From Opitutaceae bacterium (GTDB taxonomy: Bacteria > Verrucomicrobiota > Verrucomicrobiia > Opitutales > Opitutaceae), in the NCBI GenBank assembly GCA_003168315.1, contig PMSP01000137.1, forward strand, positions 1 through 22,705: DNA of 22,705 nt, in the 5' to 3' direction. The position numbers were made by a program, and so were the translations under genes. Numbering within the stretch: the stretch's first letter is position 1; each line of letters begins with the position of its first letter. Shown here piece by piece: positions 6,698 to 14,438 of the stretch. A model generated the notes under the pieces. It was not told the origin of the DNA, searched no databases, and worked only from the letters and a program-made list of their open reading frames with translations.

Positions 6698-8371
6698 ATG
6701 AAACTGAGAGCAGATGTCCAGCGCCGTTTCTCACGGTTGAACCTGTCCGTGGCCGCATTGGTCGCGATCCTGCAGCGGTCACCCGCCTTGCGCAGCATGG
6801 CGGACGCCGACGAAAGCGCGTTCGCATCGACAATCGGCACGCTTCTCAGGTCCGCGGCCATAGCGCTCGGAGCTTTGGGCGCGGTCGACGCCAGGGCGGG
6901 CGCCACGCTTCTGGCCACCACCCTGACCCCCGATCCCACCGGAAACCTCCCCACCTTCTCCGCCACGGTCGGCGTACCCATCACCCCCTTGGGGTTCACG
7001 ATAGCCAACTTGATTGCCATTGGCTCATGGAAGGAGATGGGGGATCTCCCGCCCGGCCTCATTTTGACCACCGTGCAGCCGAACGGAGGGAGCCTGACCG
7101 AAACCGGAGACCTCGATGCCACAACGGCCACCAACCCGCTGACGACCCCGCTCCTGGAGGGAACGCCAACCACTGCGGGGACCTATTCGATCAGCCTGCA
7201 GGGCTTCTGGAAGGGAGGGGAATCGGGAGGACCCTATGCCGGCAAGGGCGTATCCGCCGTGTTTCCGTTCACCATTGTCGTGGCTGGCACCCCCCCCGTA
7301 TTCACAACACAGCCAATTTCGGCGACGGTGACGGGTGGAACGGTGGCCCTGGATGCGGTGGCAACCCAGACGTCCTCGTACCAATGGATGCTAAATGGAT
7401 CGACGCCGGTCACCGGGGGCACAAGTCCGATTCTGCTGCTGAGCGACGCCGCTGCGGCGGCGGGGGCCTACACCTGCGTGGCGAGCAACGCATTGGGATC
7501 AACAACAAGCAACCCGGCAACCGTATCGGTCGCCCCGACCAACGATATCGGCAGGCTGATCAACATCTCGACCCGGTCGCAGGCAGGGACCGGGCAGAAC
7601 ATCCTGATCGCCGGATTTGTCGTTGGCGGCGCGGGCACCATGGGCTCGGAGAGGCTTCTCATTCGCGGATCGGGCCCCGCGCTTGCTGAGTTCGGCGTCG
7701 CGGGCACGCTCCCTGACCCCCTGCTGAGCCTTTACTCCGGCACCAATGCCGTCCTCGGCACAAACCACGGCTGGGGCGGTATCCCCGAAATTTCAAGCGT
7801 AGCCTCCGCCGTGGGAGCGTTCGCATGGAGCGTGCCCACAAGCAACGACGCGGCGCTGCTTGAGAATTTGCCCAATGGCTCCTACACCGCCCAGATCGCC
7901 GGTGACAGCGGCGACGTCGGCGTTGCGCTTGCCGAAATCTACGACGCCACGCCGAAAGGATCCTACACGACTGCGACACCCCGGATAGTCAACATCTCGG
8001 TGCGGGCGCAGGTCGGAACAGGTGACAACATCCTGATAGTCGGCTTTGACGTCGGCGGCAGCACTTCGAGGACTGTACTTATTCGGGTCTCGGGGCCCGC
8101 GCTCGCAAGCTTCGGGCTTTCCGGGACGCTGCAGTATCCCCAGTTGCAGCTCTTTTCGGGCACAACCATGCTCGAGAGCAACAGCGGCTGGGGCGGCAGC
8201 GAACAGATCTCGGGTGCGGCCACGTCAGTGGGAGCGTTCCCATGGGAGTCCCCCACGAGCACTGATTCGGCGGTCCTTGTCACGCTGCCTACCGGGCCGT
8301 ACACCGTGCAGGTTTCGGGGACGAACGGCGGCGGCGGGACTGCCCTCGTCGAGGTTTACGAGGTACCATGA
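6698..8371 (+). CDS. Secreted protein with Ig-like domain and two C-terminal repeats
   Basis: 557 residues from the ATG at 6698 (a TTG at 6671 would add nine). A hydrophobic segment at about residues 48-66 (LRSAAIALGALGAVDARAGA) could be a late export signal. Then come a putative-Ig-like beta domain, an immunoglobulin domain (VFTTQPISATVTGG ... YQWMLNG ... GAYTCVASNALG), and two copies of a roughly 130-residue repeat (about 7549-7945 and 7981-8368). Each repeat carries 'NIS.R.Q.GTG.NIL', '(R/V)(G/S)GPALA.FG..GTL', 'SGWGG/HGWGG', 'TS.D(A/S)A(L/V)L' and 'AL.E(I/V)Y'. This architecture is common in large secreted or surface proteins of Verrucomicrobiota. It probably acts in adhesion or surface display; no enzyme motif is seen. 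It may be co-transcribed with the DUF4266 operon 49 bp upstream. Confidence 0.85.
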   Translation: MKLRADVQRRFSRLNLSVAALVAILQRSPALRSMADADESAFASTIGTLLRSAAIALGALGAVDARAGATLLATTLTPDPTGNLPTFSATVGVPITPLGFTIANLIAIGSWKEMGDLPPGLILTTVQPNGGSLTETGDLDATTATNPLTTPLLEGTPTTAGTYSISLQGFWKGGESGGPYAGKGVSAVFPFTIVVAGTPPVFTTQPISATVTGGTVALDAVATQTSSYQWMLNGSTPVTGGTSPILLLSDAAAAAGAYTCVASNALGSTTSNPATVSVAPTNDIGRLINISTRSQAGTGQNILIAGFVVGGAGTMGSERLLIRGSGPALAEFGVAGTLPDPLLSLYSGTNAVLGTNHGWGGIPEISSVASAVGAFAWSVPTSNDAALLENLPNGSYTAQIAGDSGDVGVALAEIYDATPKGSYTTATPRIVNISVRAQVGTGDNILIVGFDVGGSTSRTVLIRVSGPALASFGLSGTLQYPQLQLFSGTTMLESNSGWGGSEQISGAATSVGAFPWESPTSTDSAVLVTLPTGPYTVQVSGTNGGGGTALVEVYEVP

Positions 8372-8469
8372 GCATATTTCGTCGGGCCATCGCTGCTTTT
8401 GACTCAGAGGACCAGACTGCGGCGAAAATAGCCGATGAGTTCGCCTCCCTTGAGCCCGTCCTGAACTAG
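8368..8469 (+). CDS. Possible 33-aa ORF coupled to the Ig-repeat gene
   Basis: Its ATG overlaps the upstream stop (ATGA). The peptide begins MSIFRRAIAAFDSED and ends EFASLEPVLN. The stretch IFRRAIAAF could form a short amphipathic helix. The only evidence is the overlap arrangement and an open frame ending 21 bp before a hairpin; there is no recognisable family. It could be chance. Confidence 0.3.
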   Translation: MSIFRRAIAAFDSEDQTAAKIADEFASLEPVLN

Positions 8470-8490
8470 CGGCATGCCGGCCAATCAAGG

Positions 8491-8512
8491 CGCCTCTGCC
8501 TAACCAGAGGCG
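8491..8512. terminator. Hairpin between convergent genes
   Basis: A perfect 8-bp stem, CGCCTCTG (8491-8498) and CAGAGGCG (8505-8512), with a 6-nt loop. It lies between the plus-strand Ig-repeat gene and the minus-strand methyltransferase, the classical place for a bidirectional terminator. No T-run flanks it. Confidence 0.55.
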
Positions 8513-8543
8513 AGGCTGATCCGGGTTTCGCGGGCGCGCCGAC

Positions 8544-9389
8544 TTACAGATTGCGCTCGCCGGTGATGACGCTGGCGCTGTAACGGAGGGACAAGGGGAC
8601 GCCGACCCGTTCGAGAGCAGCGTAGACCTCCGATTTTACGGTTGCGCGGATGGACTCGTCAGCGCCGCTCATCGCAGTGACCACCGGGGCGGCGACCTCC
8701 ATCATCATGGTCCAGTAGTGGTCAGCGCTGTCGTAGACCACCTGGCCGCTTACTTCCCTTTCGGTGACGCCGCAAAATCCGGCATCGCGCAGCAAGCCGG
8801 CGATCAATCCGGCCGGAGCGCAGCGGAACATCCCAGGAGCGCCGGCAACAGATGCGGGCAGACTGACATTGCGCTGGACCGCACCCATGATCGTTGTCAC
8901 CCACGGGTTCTTGTCCGGAGCGCCCCACACGCTGGTTGAAAATCGGCCGCCCGGCCTGAGGACCCGCGCAACCTCTCTTGCCGCAAGCGCCATATCCGGA
9001 AAAAACATGAAGCCCATCCGGCAGCTGATGGCGTCGAAGGTGGCGTCGGGAAAAGGAAGGGCGCAGACGTCAGCCACCCGGGTTGCGTAGTTGGAGCGGC
9101 TTTCCGCACGGGCCCTGGCCGCAGCGATGGCGAGCATTCCCTCGGCGAGGTCAGTGCCAATGACGCTGCCTTTCGGAACGCGAGCGGCAATTGTCAGGCC
9201 CGGTTCGCCCGTGCCGGCGGCGATGTCGAGGACGGCGTCAGTTTCGCGGAGCCGGAGGGAGGCAATGATTTCGTCTCCCATCGGCTGTAGGAACCTCATG
9301 TTGAATCCGTCCCATTTTTCCCAGCCGGGCGAGAACTTGTTCCAAGTCTCCCTTTGTTGGTCTCGGATCTGATCAAATGAGGGATTCAT
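8544..9389 (-). CDS. UbiE-like class I SAM methyltransferase
   Basis: 281 residues with an ATG start. SAM-binding motif I is VLDIAAGTGEPGL at about 53-65, motif II is GTDLAEGML, then VADVCALPFPDATFDAISCRMGFMFF (motif post-II/III) and EVARVLRPGGRFSTSVW. This is the UbiE/COQ5-type methyltransferase fold, which methylates small molecules such as quinones, polyketides or alcohols. The true quinone enzymes are shorter and more conserved, so a specialised small-molecule O-, C- or N-methyltransferase is more likely. The N-terminus 'QRETWNKFSPGWEKWDGF' is typical of this stand-alone subgroup. It is transcribed toward the Ig-repeat gene, with an AT-rich promoter region upstream. Confidence 0.9.
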   Translation of the reverse strand: MNPSFDQIRDQQRETWNKFSPGWEKWDGFNMRFLQPMGDEIIASLRLRETDAVLDIAAGTGEPGLTIAARVPKGSVIGTDLAEGMLAIAAARARAESRSNYATRVADVCALPFPDATFDAISCRMGFMFFPDMALAAREVARVLRPGGRFSTSVWGAPDKNPWVTTIMGAVQRNVSLPASVAGAPGMFRCAPAGLIAGLLRDAGFCGVTEREVSGQVVYDSADHYWTMMMEVAAPVVTAMSGADESIRATVKSEVYAALERVGVPLSLRYSASVITGERNL

Positions 9390-9897
9390 GGGTATAGGCG
9401 CATACCAGGAGGACGGCGGGGATTCACAAGGCTACAAAACGAGAGGATGGCAGGCAAGTTGTCGGCGAATTAACGCAATGTGGCATTAAATTTATATCAT
9501 ATAATTAGTATATATATGGCAATTCGTTGGCATTAAACGTTGGTCATGCTCTTGGCGTGAGCATTGTCACCATGCCGGCTGCAGGAGCTCTAAATGTGGG
9601 CCTCCTCCCCTGCGGCACGGACCGAGGCTATGCAATTTCGGGTATTCGTTAGGCACGATTCCGGAGCATCCGGTTCACAATGTGCTTCATTCTTCAACCA
9701 TGGAGCCCAACGAAGCGCGATGATCCGCTGGAATGCACGCGCGAAAGCGCATGCCTTCCCTGGTTTTTTAGGCGCGCCATCGCGGTAATAACGCGTAAGA
9801 ATAAAGCGGGCACAAAGCCATTGCCCGTCGATCCAGCTGGAAACCAAAGCGTCTTTGATCTCACTTCAAAGGCGGGGCACTAGACAACCTGAAGAAC
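9390..9897. other. Intergenic region with AT-rich segment; no supported gene
   Basis: About 500 bp with no convincing gene. Open frames such as 9590-9847 on the minus strand show no family or coding pattern. The portion from about 9464 to 9540 is markedly AT-rich against its GC-rich surroundings and carries promoter-like elements, listed separately. Confidence 0.5.
9464..9540. promoter_or_regulatory. AT-rich candidate promoter/operator region
   Basis: It contains a consensus TATAAT at 9500-9505 on the plus strand without a good -35. On the minus strand, TTGCCA (9519-9514) is followed by an AT-rich stretch suited to the methyltransferase promoter. Two exact TGGCATTAAA direct repeats lie at 9481-9490 and 9528-9537, 47 bp apart, and CGAATT/AATTCG half-sites flank the segment. 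It is probably the methyltransferase control region, with repeats that a regulator could bind. Confidence 0.35.
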
Positions 9898-10050
9898 ATG
9901 AAATCCAAAGCGAACGAACATGTCGTCGGCAGCGTGAAAGTACGGACGTTGGGGGACAGATCTGCTGAGGGCGCACTACCGCTGACGCCGAATTCGGACG
10001 AGGCCCAGGCGATCGTCCCAGGATGGGGAGCCTTCAGTCGCAACAGATAA
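9898..10050 (+). CDS. Possible 50-aa ORF before the FAD monooxygenase
   Basis: It opens MKSKANEHVVGSVKVRTLGD, continues through ALPLTPNSDEAQAI and ends VPGWGAFSRNR, and stops 15 bp before the monooxygenase ATG. No strong ribosome binding site, no signal peptide and no known family. Position and spacing fit a short gene or leader peptide co-transcribed with the monooxygenase. The polar N-terminus with a short Trp/Phe-containing tail would also suit a peptide substrate, but nothing proves that. Confidence 0.3.
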   Translation: MKSKANEHVVGSVKVRTLGDRSAEGALPLTPNSDEAQAIVPGWGAFSRNR

Positions 10051-10065
10051 AGCGGTTACCTTCAG

Positions 10066-11220
10066 ATGAAAGTCATCATCGTCGGCGGGGGAATCGGCGG
10101 ACTTTCCGCGGCCATCGCGCTTGAACGCGTGGGCGTTCAATCGGCGGTTTTTGAGCAGGCGGACCGGTTGCGCGAGGTCGGGTCCGGCGTGACGCTTTGG
10201 GTTAACGCCACGAAGGCTCTGAGGAAAATGGGGGCGGCCGATGGTTTGCTGGCGCGCGGTTCCGCTGAGGCTCGTTTTGAGGTGCGCAATTGGCGGGGGG
10301 ACGCACTTTCGGCAGCGCCCTTCGCGCGCATTGAGAGCAAGTTTCGGGCACCGGCGAATATCTGCGTCCATCGCGGGGAGTTCCTGGAGCAGCTAGCCAG
10401 GCTGGTCGACCCCGCCAGGATTCACTGCGGGGCCAGATGCACCGGTTTCGATGAGGACCATGCCGGTGTCACCGTGCGCTTCGCCAACGGCAGCGAAGAG
10501 CGCGGGGATGCCTTGGTGGGCGCGGACGGGCTGCATTCCGTCGTGCGAGCGCTCCTGCACGGCGAATCGAAGCCGCGTTACGCGGGTTACACCTGCTGGA
10601 GGGGACTTGCCCAGCTCGCGCACAAGGCGTTGCCGACGGATCTGGCCTATGAGGCCTGGGGGCCTGGAAAACGGTTTTCAGTCCATCACTGCGGGCTGGG
10701 GCGGATCTTCTGGTTCGGAACAAAAAATGCACCGGAGGGAGCGGCCGATGCGCCAGGCGGCCGAAAAGCCGAGGTACTGGCCTGTTTTCGAGACTGGGTT
10801 TCCCCGATCCCGGAACTCATCGAAGCCAGCCAGGAAGGCATCCTGCGCAATGACATCGTCGACCGAAAGCCGCTCACGTCCTGGGGTCGAGGGCGGGTGA
10901 CCCTGCTCGGAGACGCGGCGCATCCCACAACCCCAAACCTCGGCCAGGGCGCGTGCCAGGCGATTGAGGACGCTGTGACATTGGCCCACTGTTTTGGCCA
11001 GGGAGACAATGCGCAGCGCATCCTGCGCTCCTACGAAAGCAGGCGCATCCCGCGAACAAACGCCATAACAAGGCAGTCCCTGCGTTTGGGCATGTTGGGC
11101 CAGTTGGAAAACCCCCTGGCCTGCGCGCTCAGGGATGCCATCATCCGAATCACTCCATCCGCGATATCGTTGAGGTTTATGGAGAGCATACTGCGCAGCG
11201 ATGTGCCGGCGCTGCCCTGA
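10066..11220 (+). CDS. FAD-dependent monooxygenase (group A flavoprotein hydroxylase type)
   Basis: 384 residues. The N-terminal Rossmann motif is VIIVGGGIGGLSAAIAL (GxGxxG at 7-12). The DG motif is ALVGADGLHSVVR, and the second FAD/ribityl motif is VTLLGDAAHPTTPNLGQGACQAIEDA (G282-D283 onward). These are the three signatures of single-component aromatic hydroxylases and zeaxanthin-epoxidase-like enzymes, which use NAD(P)H and O2 to insert one oxygen into an aromatic ring or alkene. Length is normal for the family. The substrate cannot be deduced. It precedes the peptide export locus by 110 bp, but a hairpin lies between, so a functional link is unproven. Confidence 0.92.
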   Translation: MKVIIVGGGIGGLSAAIALERVGVQSAVFEQADRLREVGSGVTLWVNATKALRKMGAADGLLARGSAEARFEVRNWRGDALSAAPFARIESKFRAPANICVHRGEFLEQLARLVDPARIHCGARCTGFDEDHAGVTVRFANGSEERGDALVGADGLHSVVRALLHGESKPRYAGYTCWRGLAQLAHKALPTDLAYEAWGPGKRFSVHHCGLGRIFWFGTKNAPEGAADAPGGRKAEVLACFRDWVSPIPELIEASQEGILRNDIVDRKPLTSWGRGRVTLLGDAAHPTTPNLGQGACQAIEDAVTLAHCFGQGDNAQRILRSYESRRIPRTNAITRQSLRLGMLGQLENPLACALRDAIIRITPSAISLRFMESILRSDVPALP

Positions 11221-11226
11221 GGATAT

Positions 11227-11240
11227 CCCCGTGACCGGGG
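11227..11240 (+). terminator. Short hairpin after the monooxygenase
   Basis: CCCCG (11227-11231), TGAC loop, CGGGG (11236-11240), 6 bp after the monooxygenase stop. An alternative pairing GTGAC/GTCAC overlaps it. No immediate U-tract, so weak evidence. Confidence 0.3.
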
Positions 11241-11330
11241 GAGGATCCGTCACCCCCCAATTTGGCATCTTTTGCAGGGCGGCGATCGAGAGTTGCCCTA
11301 ATTCCCATTTTTTGCGGAAATCGAGGCTCG

Positions 11331-14300
11331 ATGCCGATGGACGATATGGAAGAACTGCTTCGCAACTCCCCGTTGCTGAAGTTCGTCCCGGAGGAGCGGC
11401 GTGCAACCCTCTGGGAGAGGTTCAGCAGGGAGCGCTTCGAATTCGGGGACCTGATCGTCCGCGAAGGGGACGAGGCGGATGCCTTCTATATCCTGGCATC
11501 CGGGAGGGCCCGCATCGTCAAGAAGAGTGAAAAAGGCGAGGAAATTGTCCTTGGCTCCCTTCGCCCGGGCTCCGAGTTCGGGGATTCGGCGCTTCTCGAG
11601 GGCGGAACCCGCAACGCATCCGTGCGGTGCAGCACGTCGGTCGAGGTCCTGCGCCTGGGGCGCGACGATTTTCTCGAGACGCTGGGGCAATTCCCCGAAC
11701 TGAAGACCTACATCGAGATGACGGCGCGATTCAAGGCCGTGCACGGATTCCTCTATGAGTTCAGCAACTTCGGCCGCCTTTCGGCGCCGGCACTGCGCGA
11801 GTTGATTGAAAACCTCACGCCTGTCGGCTTCTCAAAGGGCCAGACGATTATTCGCGAGGGCGACGCTGCCGGCCCGATGTACATCGTGCAGACCGGCCGC
11901 GTCCGCATATTCACCTTGGTCGGGGGCCGGGTGAGGAACCTGGCGTTCTGCCGCGAAGGCGATTTTTTTGGCGAGCTCTCTCTGCTAACCGCCTCGCCCC
12001 GTGCGGCCTCCGCGGAGGCTTCCGCGAATACGCAGCTCTTCGCGATGCGGCCCGAGGCGGTGCACGTCCTGAGGCAGCGCTACCCGGACTTCGCCAGGCT
12101 GCTCGAGGAGCGGGTGGCTCAGTACAACAAGGAAACTGAGGCGCGAGTGCCGCTCGATTTCTCGGTCGAGATGCTTCCCGCGGATGCGGGCGCCCACGAT
12201 CCGGGAGACGCCGGCGCCGACGAGACCGGGGATGAGGCCACCTTCGCCGACAAGGAGGGGCATTTCGAAAAACGCGGACGCGTCCGTCGGATCAAATTCA
12301 TCCGGCAGATCGACGCAATGGACTGCGGCGCGGCCAGCCTCTCGATGGTTTGCCTCCATTTCGGCCGAAACGTGAGCCTCTCGCTCATCCGGCGCCTGTG
12401 CCATGTCTCGCAGGATGGGACCAGCCTCAAGGCCATCTGCCACGCGGCGACCGAGCTGGGACTGGCGGCGCGCACCGTCAAGGCGTCCGTGCGCAACCTT
12501 CCGGCGATGCCGCTGCCGGCGATCGTGCACTGGGAGGGAAACCACTGGATGGTGCTGTACGATGTCGGCAAGACCCATGTCCGGGTAGCGGACCCGGCGA
12601 GGGGGCTCCGCAGGATCCCCCTAGGTGAATTCAAGGAAAAATGGTCGGGATATGCGGCGCTGTTCGACTACACGATCTCGTTCGACAGCGCTCCGCTCGC
12701 CAGGCCGACGCTGGCTTGGCTCACGCCATTTTTCCGCCAGTTCCGCTCCATCCTGATTCCGGGCATCCTGCTCGCCCTGGTGATCAGCTTCCTGCAGCTG
12801 CTCTTCCCCGTTTTCACGCAGACGGTCGTCGACAAGGTCATCGTCGAGCACGACCTCGGACTCCTCACGGTCGTCATGTGCGGGCTGGGCGCCTCGCTCG
12901 TCTTCTTCCAACTGGCCAACCTGGCCCAGCAGTACCTGCTTGGATTCGCGGCGCTGCGGATTGACGCGGCCCTCCTTGACTACCTGACCCGCCGGCTGCT
13001 TTCCCTGCCGATGTCCTATTTCTCGAGCCGCCGGACGGGCGACATCCAGCGGCGTCTGGACGGCGCCCGCCAGGTGCGCCAGTTCTTTGTTCAGCACGGG
13101 ATCGGCGGCGTCCTCGCCCTGGTCCAGCTGCTGGGAGCCCTGACCTTCATGGCGCTCTACAGCCCGAAGCTGACGCTCATTTTTCTCGCGACCACTCCCC
13201 TCTACGCCGCGCTGATGGTCTTCTCCGTCAAGGTGCTGAGACCCCTTTTCTTTGACATCGAGCAGAGCCAGGGAAAGTACACCTCGCAGCAGATAGATGC
13301 GATCAAGGGAATCGAGGCGGTCAAGGCGGCTTCGGCCGAGATCGCCTTCCGGGAGGCGATGCTGAGCGAGTTCCTTGCGGTCGCGAAGAAGCTTTTCCGG
13401 AGCAATTTCATCGTGATGTCCTACGACGGCATCCTGCAGACAATCGGGCTTGTCTCGACGGGACTCTTCCTCTGGTTCGGCGCCCACAGCGTCATCGAGG
13501 GCCAGATGACCATCGGCGGCTTCGTGGCGTTCGGGTCCCTCACGGCGATGGCCTATGCGGCTATTCTGCGCGCGCTGGGCATCTGGGACAGCCTCCAGAT
13601 GGCATCGGTACTCCTGAACCGCCTGAACGACATATTTGACGAGGAGCCGGAGCAGGGCCGGGATCGGTCCCGGCTGACGCCCGTCGCGAGCCTGGAAGGG
13701 CGCATTGAACTGCGGAAGGTCGGCTTCAGGTACGGCGGTCCCGATGCCCCGCCCATCCTGAGGGACGTCACCTTCGACATCGCGCCGGGACAGATGGTCG
13801 CGATCGTCGGACGGAGCGGCAGCGGCAAGACGACCCTGATCAAGCTGCTGGCCGGACTCATGGAGGCGACTGAAGGAAGCATCCTGGTCGACCACCTCGA
13901 CCTGAAGACGGTGAACCACCGCGACCTCCGCCGGCAGATCGGCGTGGTCCTCCAGGAAAACTACCTCTTCGACGCCACGATCGCCGGCAACATAGCCTTC
14001 GGCGACAACGACGCCGACTTTGACCGCGTTCTGTGGTCGGCGCAGGTCGCGAACGCCCACGATTTCATCATGCGGCTTCCCATGGGCTACGAGACCCGGA
14101 TCGGAGAATCTGGCCTGGCGCTCTCCGGGGGGCAGCGCCAGCGGATTGCCATCGCGCGCGCGGTGTATAACGACCCGCCCATTCTCATCTTCGACGAAGC
14201 CACAAGCGCACTCGACACGGAGTCCGAGCGCACGATCCAGGAGAACATGAGCCGGCTAATGTCCGGACGAACCTGCATCGTTATCGCCCACAGGCTGAGC

Positions 14301-14429
14301 ACGATCCGCGAGGCGAACACCATCATCGTTCTCGAGAAGGGCGAGGTAGCGGAGACCGGCAGCCACGACGAGCTCATGGCGAGACGAGGCCTCTATTTCT
14401 ACCTCTCAAGCCAGCAGCTTGGAATCTGA
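11331..14429 (+). CDS. Peptide exporter: tandem cNMP-binding domains, C39 peptidase and ABC transporter
   Basis: 1032 residues from the ATG at 11331, chosen over 11262 because a GAGG lies just upstream and the cNMP-type domain begins there. Two cyclic-nucleotide-binding-like domains occupy about 10-120 and 145-265 (GDLIVREGDEADAFYILASGRARI ... and GQTIIREGDAAGPMYIVQTGRVRI ..., with FGDSALL and FGELSLL cassettes). A linker precedes a C39 peptidase from about 320 with Gln326, Cys332 (DCGAA), His405 (NHW) and Asp421 (ADPA), so the catalytic set is intact. A six-helix ABC membrane domain follows, then an ATPase with Walker A GRSGSGKTT (827-835), LSGGQ (931-935), Walker B ILIFDEA (951-957) and H-loop His987. 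It should cleave leader peptides after a double glycine and export the cargo across the inner membrane. The N-terminal pair suggests ligand gating. Confidence 0.95.
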   Translation: MPMDDMEELLRNSPLLKFVPEERRATLWERFSRERFEFGDLIVREGDEADAFYILASGRARIVKKSEKGEEIVLGSLRPGSEFGDSALLEGGTRNASVRCSTSVEVLRLGRDDFLETLGQFPELKTYIEMTARFKAVHGFLYEFSNFGRLSAPALRELIENLTPVGFSKGQTIIREGDAAGPMYIVQTGRVRIFTLVGGRVRNLAFCREGDFFGELSLLTASPRAASAEASANTQLFAMRPEAVHVLRQRYPDFARLLEERVAQYNKETEARVPLDFSVEMLPADAGAHDPGDAGADETGDEATFADKEGHFEKRGRVRRIKFIRQIDAMDCGAASLSMVCLHFGRNVSLSLIRRLCHVSQDGTSLKAICHAATELGLAARTVKASVRNLPAMPLPAIVHWEGNHWMVLYDVGKTHVRVADPARGLRRIPLGEFKEKWSGYAALFDYTISFDSAPLARPTLAWLTPFFRQFRSILIPGILLALVISFLQLLFPVFTQTVVDKVIVEHDLGLLTVVMCGLGASLVFFQLANLAQQYLLGFAALRIDAALLDYLTRRLLSLPMSYFSSRRTGDIQRRLDGARQVRQFFVQHGIGGVLALVQLLGALTFMALYSPKLTLIFLATTPLYAALMVFSVKVLRPLFFDIEQSQGKYTSQQIDAIKGIEAVKAASAEIAFREAMLSEFLAVAKKLFRSNFIVMSYDGILQTIGLVSTGLFLWFGAHSVIEGQMTIGGFVAFGSLTAMAYAAILRALGIWDSLQMASVLLNRLNDIFDEEPEQGRDRSRLTPVASLEGRIELRKVGFRYGGPDAPPILRDVTFDIAPGQMVAIVGRSGSGKTTLIKLLAGLMEATEGSILVDHLDLKTVNHRDLRRQIGVVLQENYLFDATIAGNIAFGDNDADFDRVLWSAQVANAHDFIMRLPMGYETRIGESGLALSGGQRQRIAIARAVYNDPPILIFDEATSALDTESERTIQENMSRLMSGRTCIVIAHRLSTIREANTIIVLEKGEVAETGSHDELMARRGLYFYLSSQQLGI

Positions 14430-14438
14430 TCAACGCCG

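Noticed and set aside
8473..8482. CGGCATGCCG-type palindrome next to the terminator
   Set aside because: Short palindrome in GC-rich DNA, expected by chance; the 8-bp hairpin beside it explains the termination.
9590..9847. 85-aa minus-strand open frame in the intergenic region
   Set aside because: No ribosome binding site, no recognisable domain, and codon use unlike the neighbouring genes.
12621..14060. 479-aa minus-strand frame opposite the ABC transporter
   Set aside because: It is a shadow of the well-supported transporter; its composition (Glu, Arg, Gln, Asp-rich) is typical of an antisense frame in GC-rich coding DNA.
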